Shown here piece after piece: positions 47,755 through 58,900 of a stretch of 64,000 nt of DNA. How positions within the stretch are numbered: position 1 is the first letter of the stretch; each line of letters starts with the position of its first letter. The DNA lies in contig CANUEZ040000193.1 of the NCBI GenBank assembly GCA_948099385.1, forward strand, positions 1,810,501 to 1,874,500. The letters run 5' to 3'. The notes under the pieces were generated by a model, which was not told the DNA's origin, did not search any database, and saw only the letters and a program-made list of their open reading frames with translations. The position numbers were made by a program, and so were the translations under genes. Origin of the DNA: Fasciola hepatica. Its lineage: Eukaryota; Platyhelminthes; Trematoda; Plagiorchiida; Fasciolidae.

Positions 47755-47904
47755 ATACGAAATCCAACCAGGATCCCCGCAGCAGCGGTCTTACTGACTG
47801 TTCGTTGATCTACTTAAGAATGCAGAAACTCTAGTGAAGACGATGTTTGTGGATGGGACTAGTGCTAGTATCAGGGGAGCTCTCCTCCCATATATGATCA
47901 AACG

Positions 47905-47982
47905 CGAACCACGAGCTTGCCCTTCAGTACATGTGCTTCGCAATATGTCCCCTTGTTTGGAATAACCATCAAACAAATGCCA
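47905..47982. repeat. Dispersed repeat, unit 2
   Basis: Partner of 43713-43800 in the same orientation. Confidence 0.8.
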
Positions 47983-48719
47983 ACCGCGACCTCCGCAAAA
48001 TTGTCGGAACATGCCTAAAGACCACAATATATCCAACTTGACAATATGATGAAGAGAACCACGGCAATTCTAGCAGACATGATCAGGATTCCTCAAACGT
48101 ATTGATAGTGATGTGTTATCTGAGTAATTGTTCTCCAAATGCATATATATATATGTTTCGGATAATTAAGGATATTCTAGTGTGCACCATTTCCCATTGT
48201 TGCTCACGCTCTTCAGAGTCCAAATAGGAAACCGTTGGTTCTCATGACGTAAGGGGTGAGCTTTGCTACCTTTAACCAACAAACCATCCAGTGAAAGATG
48301 AATTCTGGTTGAAACGTAGTCGGTTGGTACGTAGATGCTGATTGACAAATAAGTACAATATTTCCAAGTTCTTGTGGATTTGTGACCAATTTCATTTTTG
48401 GGCAGATGAGTAAAATGAAAAAAAAGGTATGGGTGGATCATGTGTGTTTGGGTTAATGTAAAACTGTCAGTTAGTACTTTGTATGCAGATGATGCATCCT
48501 CATATCACGTGGGATCTCTGTTCGTGGTCATCATTTTCTATCTAGAGCCATCTGTCCTGGTATGCTCATGAACAGTTATGCCAAAGTGAAGGGAATAAAA
48601 GTTTTGTCTTTTTAAATGTTTGCAGTTTTTGGAACTGTTTCAGAAAAGCAACGAAGCGTTTTGTGTCCTTGCTGTCCTTTGGCAGGGATGGACACAATAG
48701 ACGGAGAGTGTTTTTGGCT

Positions 48720-48725
<6 letters not shown>

Positions 48726-48781
<56 letters not shown>
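48726..48781. repeat. (TA)n microsatellite, copy B
   Basis: About 56 bases of TA at the position matching the 5292-5368 array in copy A. Confidence 0.95.
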
Positions 48782-48785
<4 letters not shown>

Positions 48786-48787
48786 CA

Positions 48788-48985
48788 ACTCGTTCAACTG
48801 ACACTTCGAGGTTGGTAAGCATTACGTCACCCTGGCAAAACCGATGGCGGAAAATAGAGAAACGGACGGACGAGCAACACACCAATATCGTGCGGAACCA
48901 GCCGTCCCATTCACACCCTCATTCACTCACGTTTGACCGCGAGTCCTAGTTTAGATCGAAACGTCACCATAAACGTTTTACAATT
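48788..48985 (+). mobile_element. Penelope-like element 3' tail fragment inside copy B
   Basis: This matches 9800-9990 in the same orientation, from the PLE C-terminal codons (SFN-like, decayed) through the non-coding tail with CATTCACACCCTCATTCACT. Copy A has nothing at this place, so it was inserted after the duplication, next to the TA array. It contains a second hammerhead-like motif. Confidence 0.68.
48930..48975 (+). ncRNA. Degenerate hammerhead-ribozyme-like motif, second copy
   Basis: CGTTT/AAACG stem I, CCGCGA in place of CUGANGA, GTCC..GATC stem II (weak) and CGAAAC. It aligns base for base with 9939-9987, and the differences suggest independent decay from a common CUGACGA form. 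Confidence 0.4.
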
Positions 48986-51286
48986 CGGAGTACGCCTTTA
49001 CCTCTCTATAAAATATATATATATCCTATTTTCCTGTTTTCTCGACATTCTTCCGTTTCCATGGGGACGATTTTGATTCCAACTAAAGAATTTATCGAAT
49101 AACGTATTTGAACCCCCGACCAGATACCACCACTCTATGCGGACTTCCCACTTTTGCACTCTTTGTGTAAAAAGTGGTGAGTTCTACGACGATATGTAAC
49201 GGAATACAACGGTACCTTAAGTGTTCTGTACTTTCAGTAGTGGACAAGTCAGATATAATCGAGTTTCGTAAATAATCTTGACTACAAAATGTAATCAGTT
49301 TGTAAAACACCAGCATTTGACACCGAACAATCGGTTAAAATAGGAGTACCAAATTCTAACTGTGTTGAAAATCGTTCTCAAAAGTAGCACTTTCAAGTAT
49401 TAGACAAAATTCAGTGTCGGTCCAGATAACTCAAGTGATCAGTGGTTAAGCTTATGTCTGGTTCAAGAATCCCAGCAGAACACTCAATAGTTTTATCGTC
49501 CACCACGTATTTCACTAAATTTAGCGAAGTGGTGGTAAAAGCTCTGAGAAGATGAATCACTGAATGAGGAAGGAAAGCCAGTGTTAGATCTACCAGCCGA
49601 ATTTGAATGCCATAGAATAAGTCCGGTGTCCAGACCAGTATGCGAGTTACGCCCAACGTCAGTAAACGACTTTTGGTGCAACGCAGTATTTATATGCGTA
49701 GATATCTGATATTTCATGAAAATGATTACCACTAGGTAGCGACCTGTACAAACCTAAGTTTTTGTCCTCCTCCGGATAGATAATCCGCCACTCAGTATCA
49801 TAGAAACTGTACAGAAACAATCTCCGGCAGTCTAGGGCCATCAGGCCAGTGCAACCAACCACAGTATCGACTATCTAACAAAACCAACTTGCTTGGGGAA
49901 TCCGGAACATTGTATTGAGATTCACATTCTTTCCAGTCAGAGGTGGGGGTAGTCGAGCGAGCATAGCTGAACGGGGCTGACATGGGCCATGCTGACCAAA
50001 TGGTCACAGGTATAGGGATATCAAGGAGTACCTTTGAAATGCGCGCGTTTCTATTTGTGCTTGTACGTGCTCGTGTGTGTCCTTGTTTGTGCATGGAGAA
50101 GATGATCAGATATATCAGCGACGAGTTACACAGAAAGTCGACCATAAATTAAGTGATTAGGTGTCTAGGCCAAGACCAACAAAGGAGTTCAGCAAATAGT
50201 CATGGCAGATGCAATAGTCATTTCCGTTATTAGGATCAGCAGTCATATTGAGTTGTCAAAAACATTGCACGCTAAATGCGCTTTAGATCAACACGGTGTA
50301 AATGCACTCTCCAGGTTTTGCCTCCTCACTCAACTACACATTCGCAAACCCGAACATACCAGTGAGTGACCACATTTACTTAGCTCGGCTGCTACCCTGC
50401 CAAATCAATGATGCTGACAAGCCCGACGCATTCAAGCCTAAGCAGTACAATTATTTCTTGCAACCACTGCTAATTTAGAGATAGGTTGAAATCACCAACT
50501 CACAATTCGCTCACCAGTAGACACTTTACATATACATACTTGGATGAGCTGACCCATCGTGCAAATGGGCACCATCTCCTAAATTTATGACCTGGGGTCC
50601 CACACAGCTCAACGATGTCTAGTGGCTTGTGTGATTGCAAAGGCGAGCAGCAACCATCGTCAAATCATAAACTCGAACACTGTTCACCTTCGATGATGGT
50701 TTCTGCACATTCGGACAGCTATGGTATGCTCTTTGGTCTTTCTAAGCTAACACCCATGGCATCGCCACCAGGATCATCAAACCCCAAGACAAAACTTATA
50801 GAACCTTCATTCCCTCAGGAACAGTACTCCTACTGTGATTTATTTGTTGTACTGGTCACTGTCATGTACCATACGGAAATGCTGGAGAATGCCGTACTTC
50901 TTGACCTGTAGGATTTTACTCGGAGGCAGCAACCCGTGAAGTGGAAATCTAACCTAAATTATTATGAATCATGCACTTGAAGAGTAATCTCTCACCTTAG
51001 CAATCCCTCTAGTTTACTTTCAACCAATTCAAACTTTATATCTCCCTCTGTCCTTCTTAGTACCCATTGAAAATTGTTGTGGTTAGGGAGCTGACGACTC
51101 CTTTCCAAGTCTGGTTTGTATATCTTTCTGTGTTGTGGGTACGTTGTGCATTGGTCTTCTCATTGTCGGTCTAGAATCACTGATTTGATCAAACTGTGAC
51201 CAATCAGATAAAGATGCTTGAAATACTTTGCTTTATTTTCACTAGTCATTAGACCAGTTTGACTGGGTTTAAACAGAAATTTTGCC

Positions 51287-51383
51287 ATGGACGTGCTGTT
51301 ATTTCGTATGAAGCAAATAGTTTCCTATTCCGTTCTCTGGTCCTTCATATGTTCTACTTCGATCAACGGTAATGGTGACAATT
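51287..51383 (+). CDS. Small secreted-protein gene, exon 1 (signal peptide)
   Basis: The ATG at 51287 sits in a strong start context (GCCATGG). Thirty-two codons plus one base end at a consensus GTGAGT donor (51384). The peptide starts MDVLLFRMKQIVSYSVLWSF and continues hydrophobic to a polar INGNGDN, as in a signal peptide or anchor. The copy A exon (1122-1218) is identical in length with the same donor. In the model the single leftover T joins exon 2 as codon TCT. The 5' UTR and promoter lie within the duplicated block. Confidence 0.5.
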
Positions 51384-51725
51384 GTGAGTGTTTCTCAGCT
51401 GAATTTTAATTGAGTCTAAGCTTGATTGGAATCACCGGGTCACATGCCTTTACGTGGTTAAATAGGGCATTATGAATAATTCATTTTTCAACATTTACTA
51501 GTACTATTTTAGTAAAACTGTATTCGTTGTAAATAACTTTCACTGTGTCGTTTCATTGCTTGAAGTAGTTCACATTTCAGCTATATCGCTTTTTAAGTGC
51601 GTCAGATTTATGACTGAGCACGGTTGAAGATAATTGTGAGCTACAAATGCAGGTTTTGATCTGGCCAGACATCGAATCGAACTATGGATGTTTCGATCCT
51701 CGACTAGCGTCACACGAGAGTCTGG

Positions 51726-51959
51726 TTGCTCGTGTGTGACTATGCGGTAATTGCCATGTATGTGTGGTGTGTGATCGAATACTGCAAAGCTGATAACAGT
51801 TTTTACTACAAATATTTTATTACTGATGAAACCATTTTACCCCTGTGTTCCGTGGCAGATCACGGAAGCTGTAGTACTAACAGGATATGGATTGATTCCG
51901 CCATATTGTGCAAAAACATCTTACAAAAGAAAAAACTGAAAAATCTTGTCATTGGATGA
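51726..51959 (+). CDS. Cys-containing open frame within intron 1 (Kunitz-like spacing?)
   Basis: A 77-codon frame without its own ATG at the start. From CKADNSFYYKYFITDETILP the cysteines run C-x20-C-x7-C-x12-C; the last two gaps equal those between Cys3, Cys4 and Cys5 of Kunitz/BPTI domains, and CKA and FYY resemble that family. However the Phe, Asn and last Cys that define Kunitz are missing and the first gap is five residues too long. Copy A lacks the region. It could be an alternative exon, a decayed inhibitor exon or chance. Confidence 0.2.
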   Translation: MLVCDYAVIAMYVWCVIEYCKADNSFYYKYFITDETILPLCSVADHGSCSTNRIWIDSAILCKNILQKKKLKNLVIG

Positions 51960-52081
51960 GGACGAACATTTTAATTTTGTTTGATATAACGATTTGTATG
52001 GGTTTACTTTGGATTTTCCTCTGTTTTTAGTGTGTTGATACACTACCATTATTTGCATTCATTTTGGGCAGTTTATATTTT

Positions 52082-52084
<3 letters not shown>

Positions 52085-52136
<52 letters not shown>
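52085..52136. repeat. (TA)n microsatellite, copy B
   Basis: About 52 bases of TA, at the position matching the short TA tract at 1018-1034 in copy A. Confidence 0.95.
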
Positions 52137-52139
<3 letters not shown>

Positions 52140-52172
52140 AGTATTTATTTATGACTTCTGTCTGTATGGGAT

Positions 52173-52307
52173 TTTGGCAAATTATATTGCTCAAGTCCAA
52201 TGCAAAAGCACAATCAGATTTCGGATAGCCATAATTTGCGTTACGTGTACTTCAACAGACTGTTTGGCTACAGTTATGAGGGGTTTGTCAGAATAGATGA
52301 CTGCTAA
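52173..52307 (+). CDS. Conserved reading frame with shared stop, copy B
   Basis: The 135-nt counterpart of 838-972 (-), gap-free, sharing the HNQIS core and a stop at the same place (TAA). An in-frame stop lies seven codons upstream, and no good acceptor was seen directly before it, so exon status is doubtful. Confidence 0.22.
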   Translation, partial: FGKLYCSSPMQKHNQISDSHNLRYVYFNRLFGYSYEGFVRIDDC

Positions 52308-53766
52308 CGTGTACCATAACGTTGAGTGGATCAGGGGGAACCCGCGTTTCCGTAATACGACAACAATAATGTTCATTTGGTTTTGAAATGAACGATATCC
52401 GTCATACATCGATACCAATGCAACTTTGGATTTAAAACCTGATATAACGGAGGCCAAACATATTTGGAATGTATTTTGCGTGTGTGATGTCATAAAATCC
52501 AACACTTTGGTGATACAGATTTTGTTTATATTGTTTTTCTAGTTTTTCCAACTGAAGCTACTATTGGAGTGTCGTTATTACTGGATCACTTATTCTGTTA
52601 CATTGGAAAATCAAGTTCTGATTTTTGAATACGGATTTATTTACCGCATCTCCAGTGCTTTGTAAGAATAACGACTCAAGGCCCAATGGATCAGGCGAGT
52701 GAGGCAACCTACTTAGGAAGACAGTAAAGTTCACGAGAATGAATGGCCGTAACAATTGTTTTACGGGCTTTTCGGTTGAAACTTTGAGCCCCAAAATTTG
52801 TTTCCTCACCAGTTAGTTCTCGAATTTGAGAGGATTACCAACTTCAACTTGAATGAACTGCATGAGGACACTAAGGAATAGGCTCAACCTTCCGGTATAT
52901 CGTAGACTTTCGAAATGCCACGCAGCTTGGTGGTTAAATTCGTTCTAACATACATTTGTATGGAGAGCCGAAAACAATTTTGGATTTGCATTTTTTCCGA
53001 TGCGTTTATTTGAGTCGTTAGCACATTTTTTTTATTGTTATCGGTTTCAAAATCATCTTCATTTTGGCTTAGGTTACTGATGAGGTGGATTATAATGAAT
53101 CAAAGGAATTGATGTCAGTTCATTGCCCTTACTTGAAACCAGTAGTTGAATTTCCCGGGGGTTTCATTTTTCTCCTGAGGAAAACAATAACAACTTTACT
53201 TTGTTCACCTAAAATGTTTCGGCTGTTCCTCATCACGAACATTCTTAAATGAAATGCAAAGAAAATTGAGTGGGGCTCTCAGCCAACGGTTCGTAATTGC
53301 TCCTATTTTTTTAATAAAATCCAGCAGGATGCTTTCGAATAATAGCAGCATATGCCTAATGAAGTGCATCAAATGTTTCATATTGGGGTAAACCATATTG
53401 TAGTTGTTTCCTCAATAATCCCGTGCTTTCATTCGTCGAGAGCTGATGAATTTTGCTGTGAAGTTTTTTTCTTTCAAATACATCTGAGAATTCTCCACGA
53501 AAATTAATGAAAGTCAGCACAATGAGTACCCTGATCAACTAACAGTTTGCATGTTTTTTCTTAGAAAAAGTCAATAATTTTTGGAAAGGCAGATAAAATT
53601 GTGGTTCCCCTGCATTTCGCTTAAGTTGACATTTCACGCTTCATTATCCTGGATTTTCAGGATAAGGTCACGAACTGTCGTGCATGCCGAAATATCCGTC
53701 TGTTCACTCAGTGAATTTTGACCAAGTTGTACAGTGACGATTTTCCGATTTTCTTTCGTGTTCTAG

Positions 53767-53862
53767 CTCTGACACAACGCATCAATGAATTGAAGTTGAA
53801 CTATGCATTACTAACACAAAAGTGGAATGAATTTATCTATCATGCCAACATAAATGGCCTAC
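53767..53862 (+). CDS. Small secreted-protein gene, exon 2 (symmetric, helical)
   Basis: The acceptor CTTTCGTGTTCTAG (53766) and a perfect GTAAGTG donor (53863) bracket 96 bases. Only one frame is open, requiring one base from upstream and leaving one base, so this is a symmetric phase-1 exon that fits the phase-1 end of exon 1. The peptide, with LTQRINELKLNYALLTQKWN, has hydrophobic residues at helical spacing and looks like an amphipathic helix. Its counterpart in copy A would lie outside the window. Confidence 0.45.
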
Positions 53863-54168
53863 GTAAGTGTGCAATATACACTATTTGAAAGCAAACATAA
53901 CGATACATCTGATTCATCCCAAACTGATTCACATCATCCATACTACATGTACTTTTGGAAGAATAAAAATGGTTCCCCATTGGCGGATTTGTTGCAGTTG
54001 ATTCTTTAAATTGGGCCGCATGCGGATGTTGCACGTGATAGGTTCTGAGGATTTTAACGGCCGATCCACCAACAAACTGCCTTTGCCCCTATCATAAACT
54101 CTGGCACATTCCTATTACCAACATCGAAAGTCGTTAGAATATGATTTTTCAAGTTTTCATTCTTTTAG

Positions 54169-54218
54169 GAACACTGTGCTCAACTACGGGATGTCCTAAG
54201 GCAAAAAGCAACGATTAG
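54169..54218 (+). CDS. Small secreted-protein gene, terminal exon
   Basis: A strong acceptor (TTTTCATTCTTTTAG, ending 54168) is followed by an open frame in the phase required by exon 2: RTLCSTTGCPKAKSND then TAG (54216-54218). Two Cys could form a disulfide. No AATAAA was seen close by. The full model of three exons gives about 80 residues: signal peptide, helix, short Cys-containing basic tail. Function unknown. Confidence 0.38.
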
Positions 54219-55631
54219 AAGTTGAGCGTGAATTAGTTTCTACTATTTCTATGCGGTACGAAATGACGGGCAAGATCTTATGAGAATGTTCTTAATTAGC
54301 AGATGATCAGAGGGATGAACTGCACTTGATAACGTACAATAGTTCACTTGACTGGCCATAGTTGGTACTCCTGTTTCCAGGCTCACAACTCTTCTCTTGT
54401 TAGAGCCCATCAGCGGTACACATCCATTATCACTTCTAGGGTTTGAACCCGAAGGATTTTCAACTGAAGGGCGTGTTCATTTTCATTGCAACACCTGGCA
54501 TGCCACCGGGCTTAATCATATATCTTCCTTTACTGCATCCAGCAATGCCCGAGAGCTTCGAATGTAGACCAGGCATCAAACCTTGGCAGGATTGAGACAC
54601 TTTACCCATCTGCCCGCTTTGCATTTTCGATATTCGTGAACACTTCACAACTGCTTCGCAGCAGTTGTCGAGCACTGTCGGCTGTCATGGTGGACAACTT
54701 CTGGACAAACTTAACTCGGTAATTCGGGTTGGATCGGTTGGGCGCGAAGTGATTCAGTTGTAAGAAATATGCGTTTCAGGTGCAAATTCTGGTGTCGAAA
54801 CCCTGAACTTAGCGATAGATATGAACCATTGATGAGGTCTAACGAGAGAGGAACTCGAGTCTGGTGCTTCCGAGGGCAAGGTCGATCGGATGACCTGAGG
54901 TGTGTGAAACAAGTTCAAGCAGATTGTATTCAAAGTCACATACTACTCGCAGTGTAATGTCTGTCCGAAAGAAATCGCGATCATTTGGATTTGAATAAAA
55001 CCTGACATACAGTCAATTTCCACTTTACAGCAATGATACTACTCTCGGTTGCTCAATTTAAACAATAGGCCCTATTCTCTAGCAAGGAGGAATGAATGTG
55101 CATTTATTTCACTTTATATATTTAAACTTCGACTGCATGGGTGCTCACGTATTTGCTCATGATCGGAAGCTGAACGTATATAGAAATCTTGTATCTGCTG
55201 AAGGGCGTGGACAAGCAGACCCACTCACTTAAAGGCGGGTGAATGTTCCAGTTAGATGAAGTGTTTCATTCAGTGAGCATAGAGAGGCAGACAAAAAGGA
55301 TAGGGTTATTTTCGAAATTCATGCAAGTAAGACTGGTTTATAAAAGAGCGTCTGCTTTACAATGCATGTTTTTGTCAAATCGGATGTCGAGCTGTTTATA
55401 GGATGGTAAATTATGAGCAATTTTTGATAACTGATAGTCGATAAATAACTGAAGGAATAAATCAGTCATATTTCAAGTCACATCATCATGGAGTTCGTAG
55501 GAGACTGAGGTGTGCAGATCAACCACCGAAAATATGTAGAGAAAGAGTTTGGTTTAGATCACAGACATGAGTGGCAGGTTGAGAGCCCAATGCCGTGCAA
55601 TACTGTTTCCACTGAATCACTTTATTTTCAG

Positions 55632-55726
55632 TCGACCATTGTGTGGATACGTTCCCCGTCATTCTGTTTTGATGATGTCATCACCTCCGGCTCCCACAAG
55701 AAATGCAATATGTCATGTAGCCATTA
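55632..55726 (+). CDS. Candidate exon with strong splice sites
   Basis: The acceptor CACTTTATTTTCAG (55631) and the GTGAGTA donor (55727) bracket 95 bases. Two frames are open: one with C-x12-C-x3-C (ending CNMSCSH), the other proline-rich with RPLCGYVPRHSV. The next candidate micro-exon follows 63 bases later. Frame and function uncertain. Confidence 0.3.
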
Positions 55727-55789
55727 GTGAGTATATGTATCTGTTATTGATGCGAGTTGTTACCAATTCATTTGTCATCATGCGATCAG

Positions 55790-55825
55790 TATGTGCTCCC
55801 TATTTATGTGTGTCAGCGCCTCAAA
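55790..55825 (+). CDS. Candidate 36-nt micro-exon
   Basis: The acceptor TCATCATGCGATCAG (55789) and a perfect GTAAGTAA donor (55826) bracket 36 bases open in the frames left by 55632-55726. Micro-exons are common in flatworm secreted-protein (MEG) genes, but the size alone is weak evidence. Confidence 0.25.
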
Positions 55826-55999
55826 GTAAGTAATCGCTTTACAAACCAGCTTCTGCACTTGTGCATCGTGTATTGATGATAGACAATATTAATAGGAGGA
55901 ATGTTCCGTAATTTGTAGTTGTGTGTATTCGTATGTATTTGTATCCGTTATGAGGCACCACCATTGTTCGAACCTTTGAATGCGTTCGGACCGAGCCTA

Positions 56000-58900
56000 T
56001 CTGATCTGTTGGTCGATTTTGGCTAGTGCAAAACGCACGCAAGCACACCATCATCGGCCTCTGGAAGTCTGGGCTTTGCACACAACTAAAACCAGCACAA
56101 ACACCAACTCCCATAGCTCACACTCCGCTGTCGCGTGAGCTAATTATCACCCGATGCATAATTCGGCCATCGGCACATGTTTCTTGGTTGAAGTTGACTC
56201 CTTCATTCTCCCTTGCTACATCTCTCCATTACTAATTAGTGAGACTTGTTTCCCACTCTTATCAATAATTCGTTCTCACATAAATATGATCTTACTTGCT
56301 TGGGAGTGAAATCATGGAAGCACATTTATTCTCTTACAACTTTTGTTCTGATTACCATGACGAACTTACATCGCCATTTGAAGAACAAGCGACAGTTGGG
56401 TCATACTGAATGTGCATTGTGCATTGATGTGGTGAAAGTTGGGATAATTAGTTCAACTGCATAGTTCACAGTGTGCAAGCTGGAAACTGTAAGGAAAGAG
56501 TATGTACGGTACACAAACGTGCTTTGTGTGTATTTTATCCCAAATTCACAGTATCATTGATTCATGCGGCAAAAGCTACTCACATTTAGATTGTATGTTC
56601 TGCATCGAATTGAATACGATCGCTGACGGGTGCTCTACGGATATAGATGGCAGATAGCTCGCAACATGCTTTTCAACTATGAGTTAGATCTGAGCAAAAA
56701 GTGAGGCATCATTTCACAAACCATTTGAATGCCATTTTCATTCTAATGCATCCCACTATTTGGGTTTCATTTGGTCTGTCCAAATCGAAGCATCTCCTGG
56801 AGAATGCTCGTTGGAAATATCAGATATCTAGTTGGACGACAATATTAAAAGGTCTCAGTAACCAAAGCTTAATTTATTGTTTTCCAGTAAACAAGGAAGC
56901 ACAAAACGGACATGTTTTATACGTACGAGCCTGTGATCAATACTTCATTTGCATTTGAACTAGTGTTGTCAACAGTCAGACGCTTTTCAACCAAGCTCAA
57001 CACTCATAGGAGGGAAATTAGACATGCATGTGAGTCTATCAACGTGCTTCCGATTTTTTATAAACACCATTTTAGCGTAGCTGTTGTGTAATGAAATACG
57101 TGAGGCCCCTTCACAGAATACCTAGGGAAGGTCACACAGCACCAAAAGCGGTAACCCCCAATACTGAGCTGCGGGGAAGAACTTATTCTTAGGAACTCAG
57201 ACCAAGCCAGTATTCGAATGTTTATCGTCATTTAGGAAAAGAACTAGACACTGAGTTTCCAATAAGTTAGGAATATATATACTTCGTGGTACACCAAAAT
57301 AGCAACAATGCAGTGTTCAATAGAAAAATCAAGAAATTGGAAGTAGAAAATAATTAGCTTTAAATCAAGTAGCCTGCAGAAGTATAGGCGCAAAGCTTCC
57401 GGGGTCTAAAGATTGGTATTTGGTGCTCCGTTGCTCCGAATTAGTGAGACACATTTTGATCCTTTGTCTTGAGTCGTTTCGGCGTCAGTTAGCAAATGCC
57501 GATGGTGAGTACTTCACAAAAATTAACCGATGAAGCAGGTAGTTGTAACCTTTTATAAAGGGGAAACTTAAATTTCAAGCTGAAGACTGAGGGATTCATC
57601 ACAAGTTAAAATGGCTTTTTACGGGCTACTTAAAACAACACCGCAAGGCAACATGGTCAGTTAAATATATGGTTGTTGGAATGGCGCCAAACATGAAGGA
57701 TCAAGGCAGATACGTGGATCATTCGGAAAACGGGAAGTGGCGAGCACGGATTTGTCTTTGTGGTACTTCTCCGCAGACCAGTACACTACTAATCCACAGT
57801 TTAGACATTGATAAAAAAAATCCAAGTATTAACGTAGAAGCACAAAGCTGAATGTCAGTTCTGTTTCAGATACATTTGTGCGGGAAAATTCATCATTAAC
57901 TTCAGCAAGTCCACGTACTTGTCCCACACTCAAGTTGATCTTCGGCTACGGGAGCTGTATTGTCCCGGCGAACTGTTTTTGCGAGCACAGGATTGGTCTG
58001 TGTAAGCTGGTTGTGATCGCCTTAGCCGTGGTAAGGATTGGTTGTCCGATTCTTTTAGAGCAGTCTGCCGGCACACGACAGATAACACTAAATGGCCCAT
58101 CCCGCGTTGGTGTGACCCGTATTGATTGGATGGACTAGTATTGCTCTGGTTACAGTCTTATTGCTCCGGTTGGCTGTCTATGTCGGACAGTGATCTTGCA
58201 TTACATCGGACAGGCCCCAGGTTGTTTTTTTTGATGTACTTCTCCCTACAGAATAAAGCGTGGAAATATACAGAGCATAAAGTAGAATGGTCAGGCAGCA
58301 CGAAACATGGTTTAATGTTGAACGGGGTTTGCAACTGGCTTGCTTGAAGTATATTTTACAGCGCTTTAGATGACCTGCCGGTCAGTGTTTTGCAGCTCTA
58401 TCCTCTTTGAGTTCTATGACAGCATTGATGATCGTTTTTGGGACGTTGAGACATCCTGGTTGAGGATCTTCGCTCATGTATTAACTGAAAAATAATTATC
58501 TGGTTGCAAAATTATCCGGATGAGTTGCCCATTTGGTTTATGGTAATTGCCGTGGTACACTTATCCGTTCGCTGTTCATCGCAGGAGGAATTGGAGTATA
58601 CCATCCCGGTTCCTTTTCCAGAGCCAGTATCCAGACAGAAGCTGTCGTCTACATGCTTTTTAATAACACATAAACCGGTGATAAGGAATTAATGTGTAAT
58701 TTCCCATCTTTGACATGAATATATCCACAGGCAGAGGAAAAAGTGGGGATCGCACTGCTATGCCATCCATTTGTCTCAGGATGTTTCTTCGTACAAAAAC
58801 TGGAAGAGTTTGTTCAAAATCTCGAGGAAACAAACAATAATCATTCCTTTCCATGTCACTGGTAGTTATGCTAAGACAAACGGAATGCGTGTTCTCGAAT

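Larger units (their letters stand above)
48540..53100 (-). repeat. Large inverted duplicated block, copy B (right)
   Basis: This is the inverted counterpart of 1-5600. Relative to copy A it has about 500 extra bases at 49450-49960, about 650 extra bases at 51400-52080 and a PLE tail at 48788-48985. Homology may continue right of 53100, but copy A is cut by the window edge there. The copies are about 43 kb apart and point away from each other. Confidence 0.85.

Noticed and set aside
50615..50911. 98-codon plus frame in copy B
   Set aside because: The copy A equivalent (about 3870-4140, minus) keeps only part of the frame and then has stops, so coding is not supported.
52191..52505. 104-codon minus-strand frame in copy B
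   Set aside because: The homologous copy A sequence has stops and indels in this frame, so it looks like chance openness in an intron.
53060..53100. CTGATGAG sequence as a hammerhead core
   Set aside because: No GAAA box or stems at hammerhead spacing follow it.
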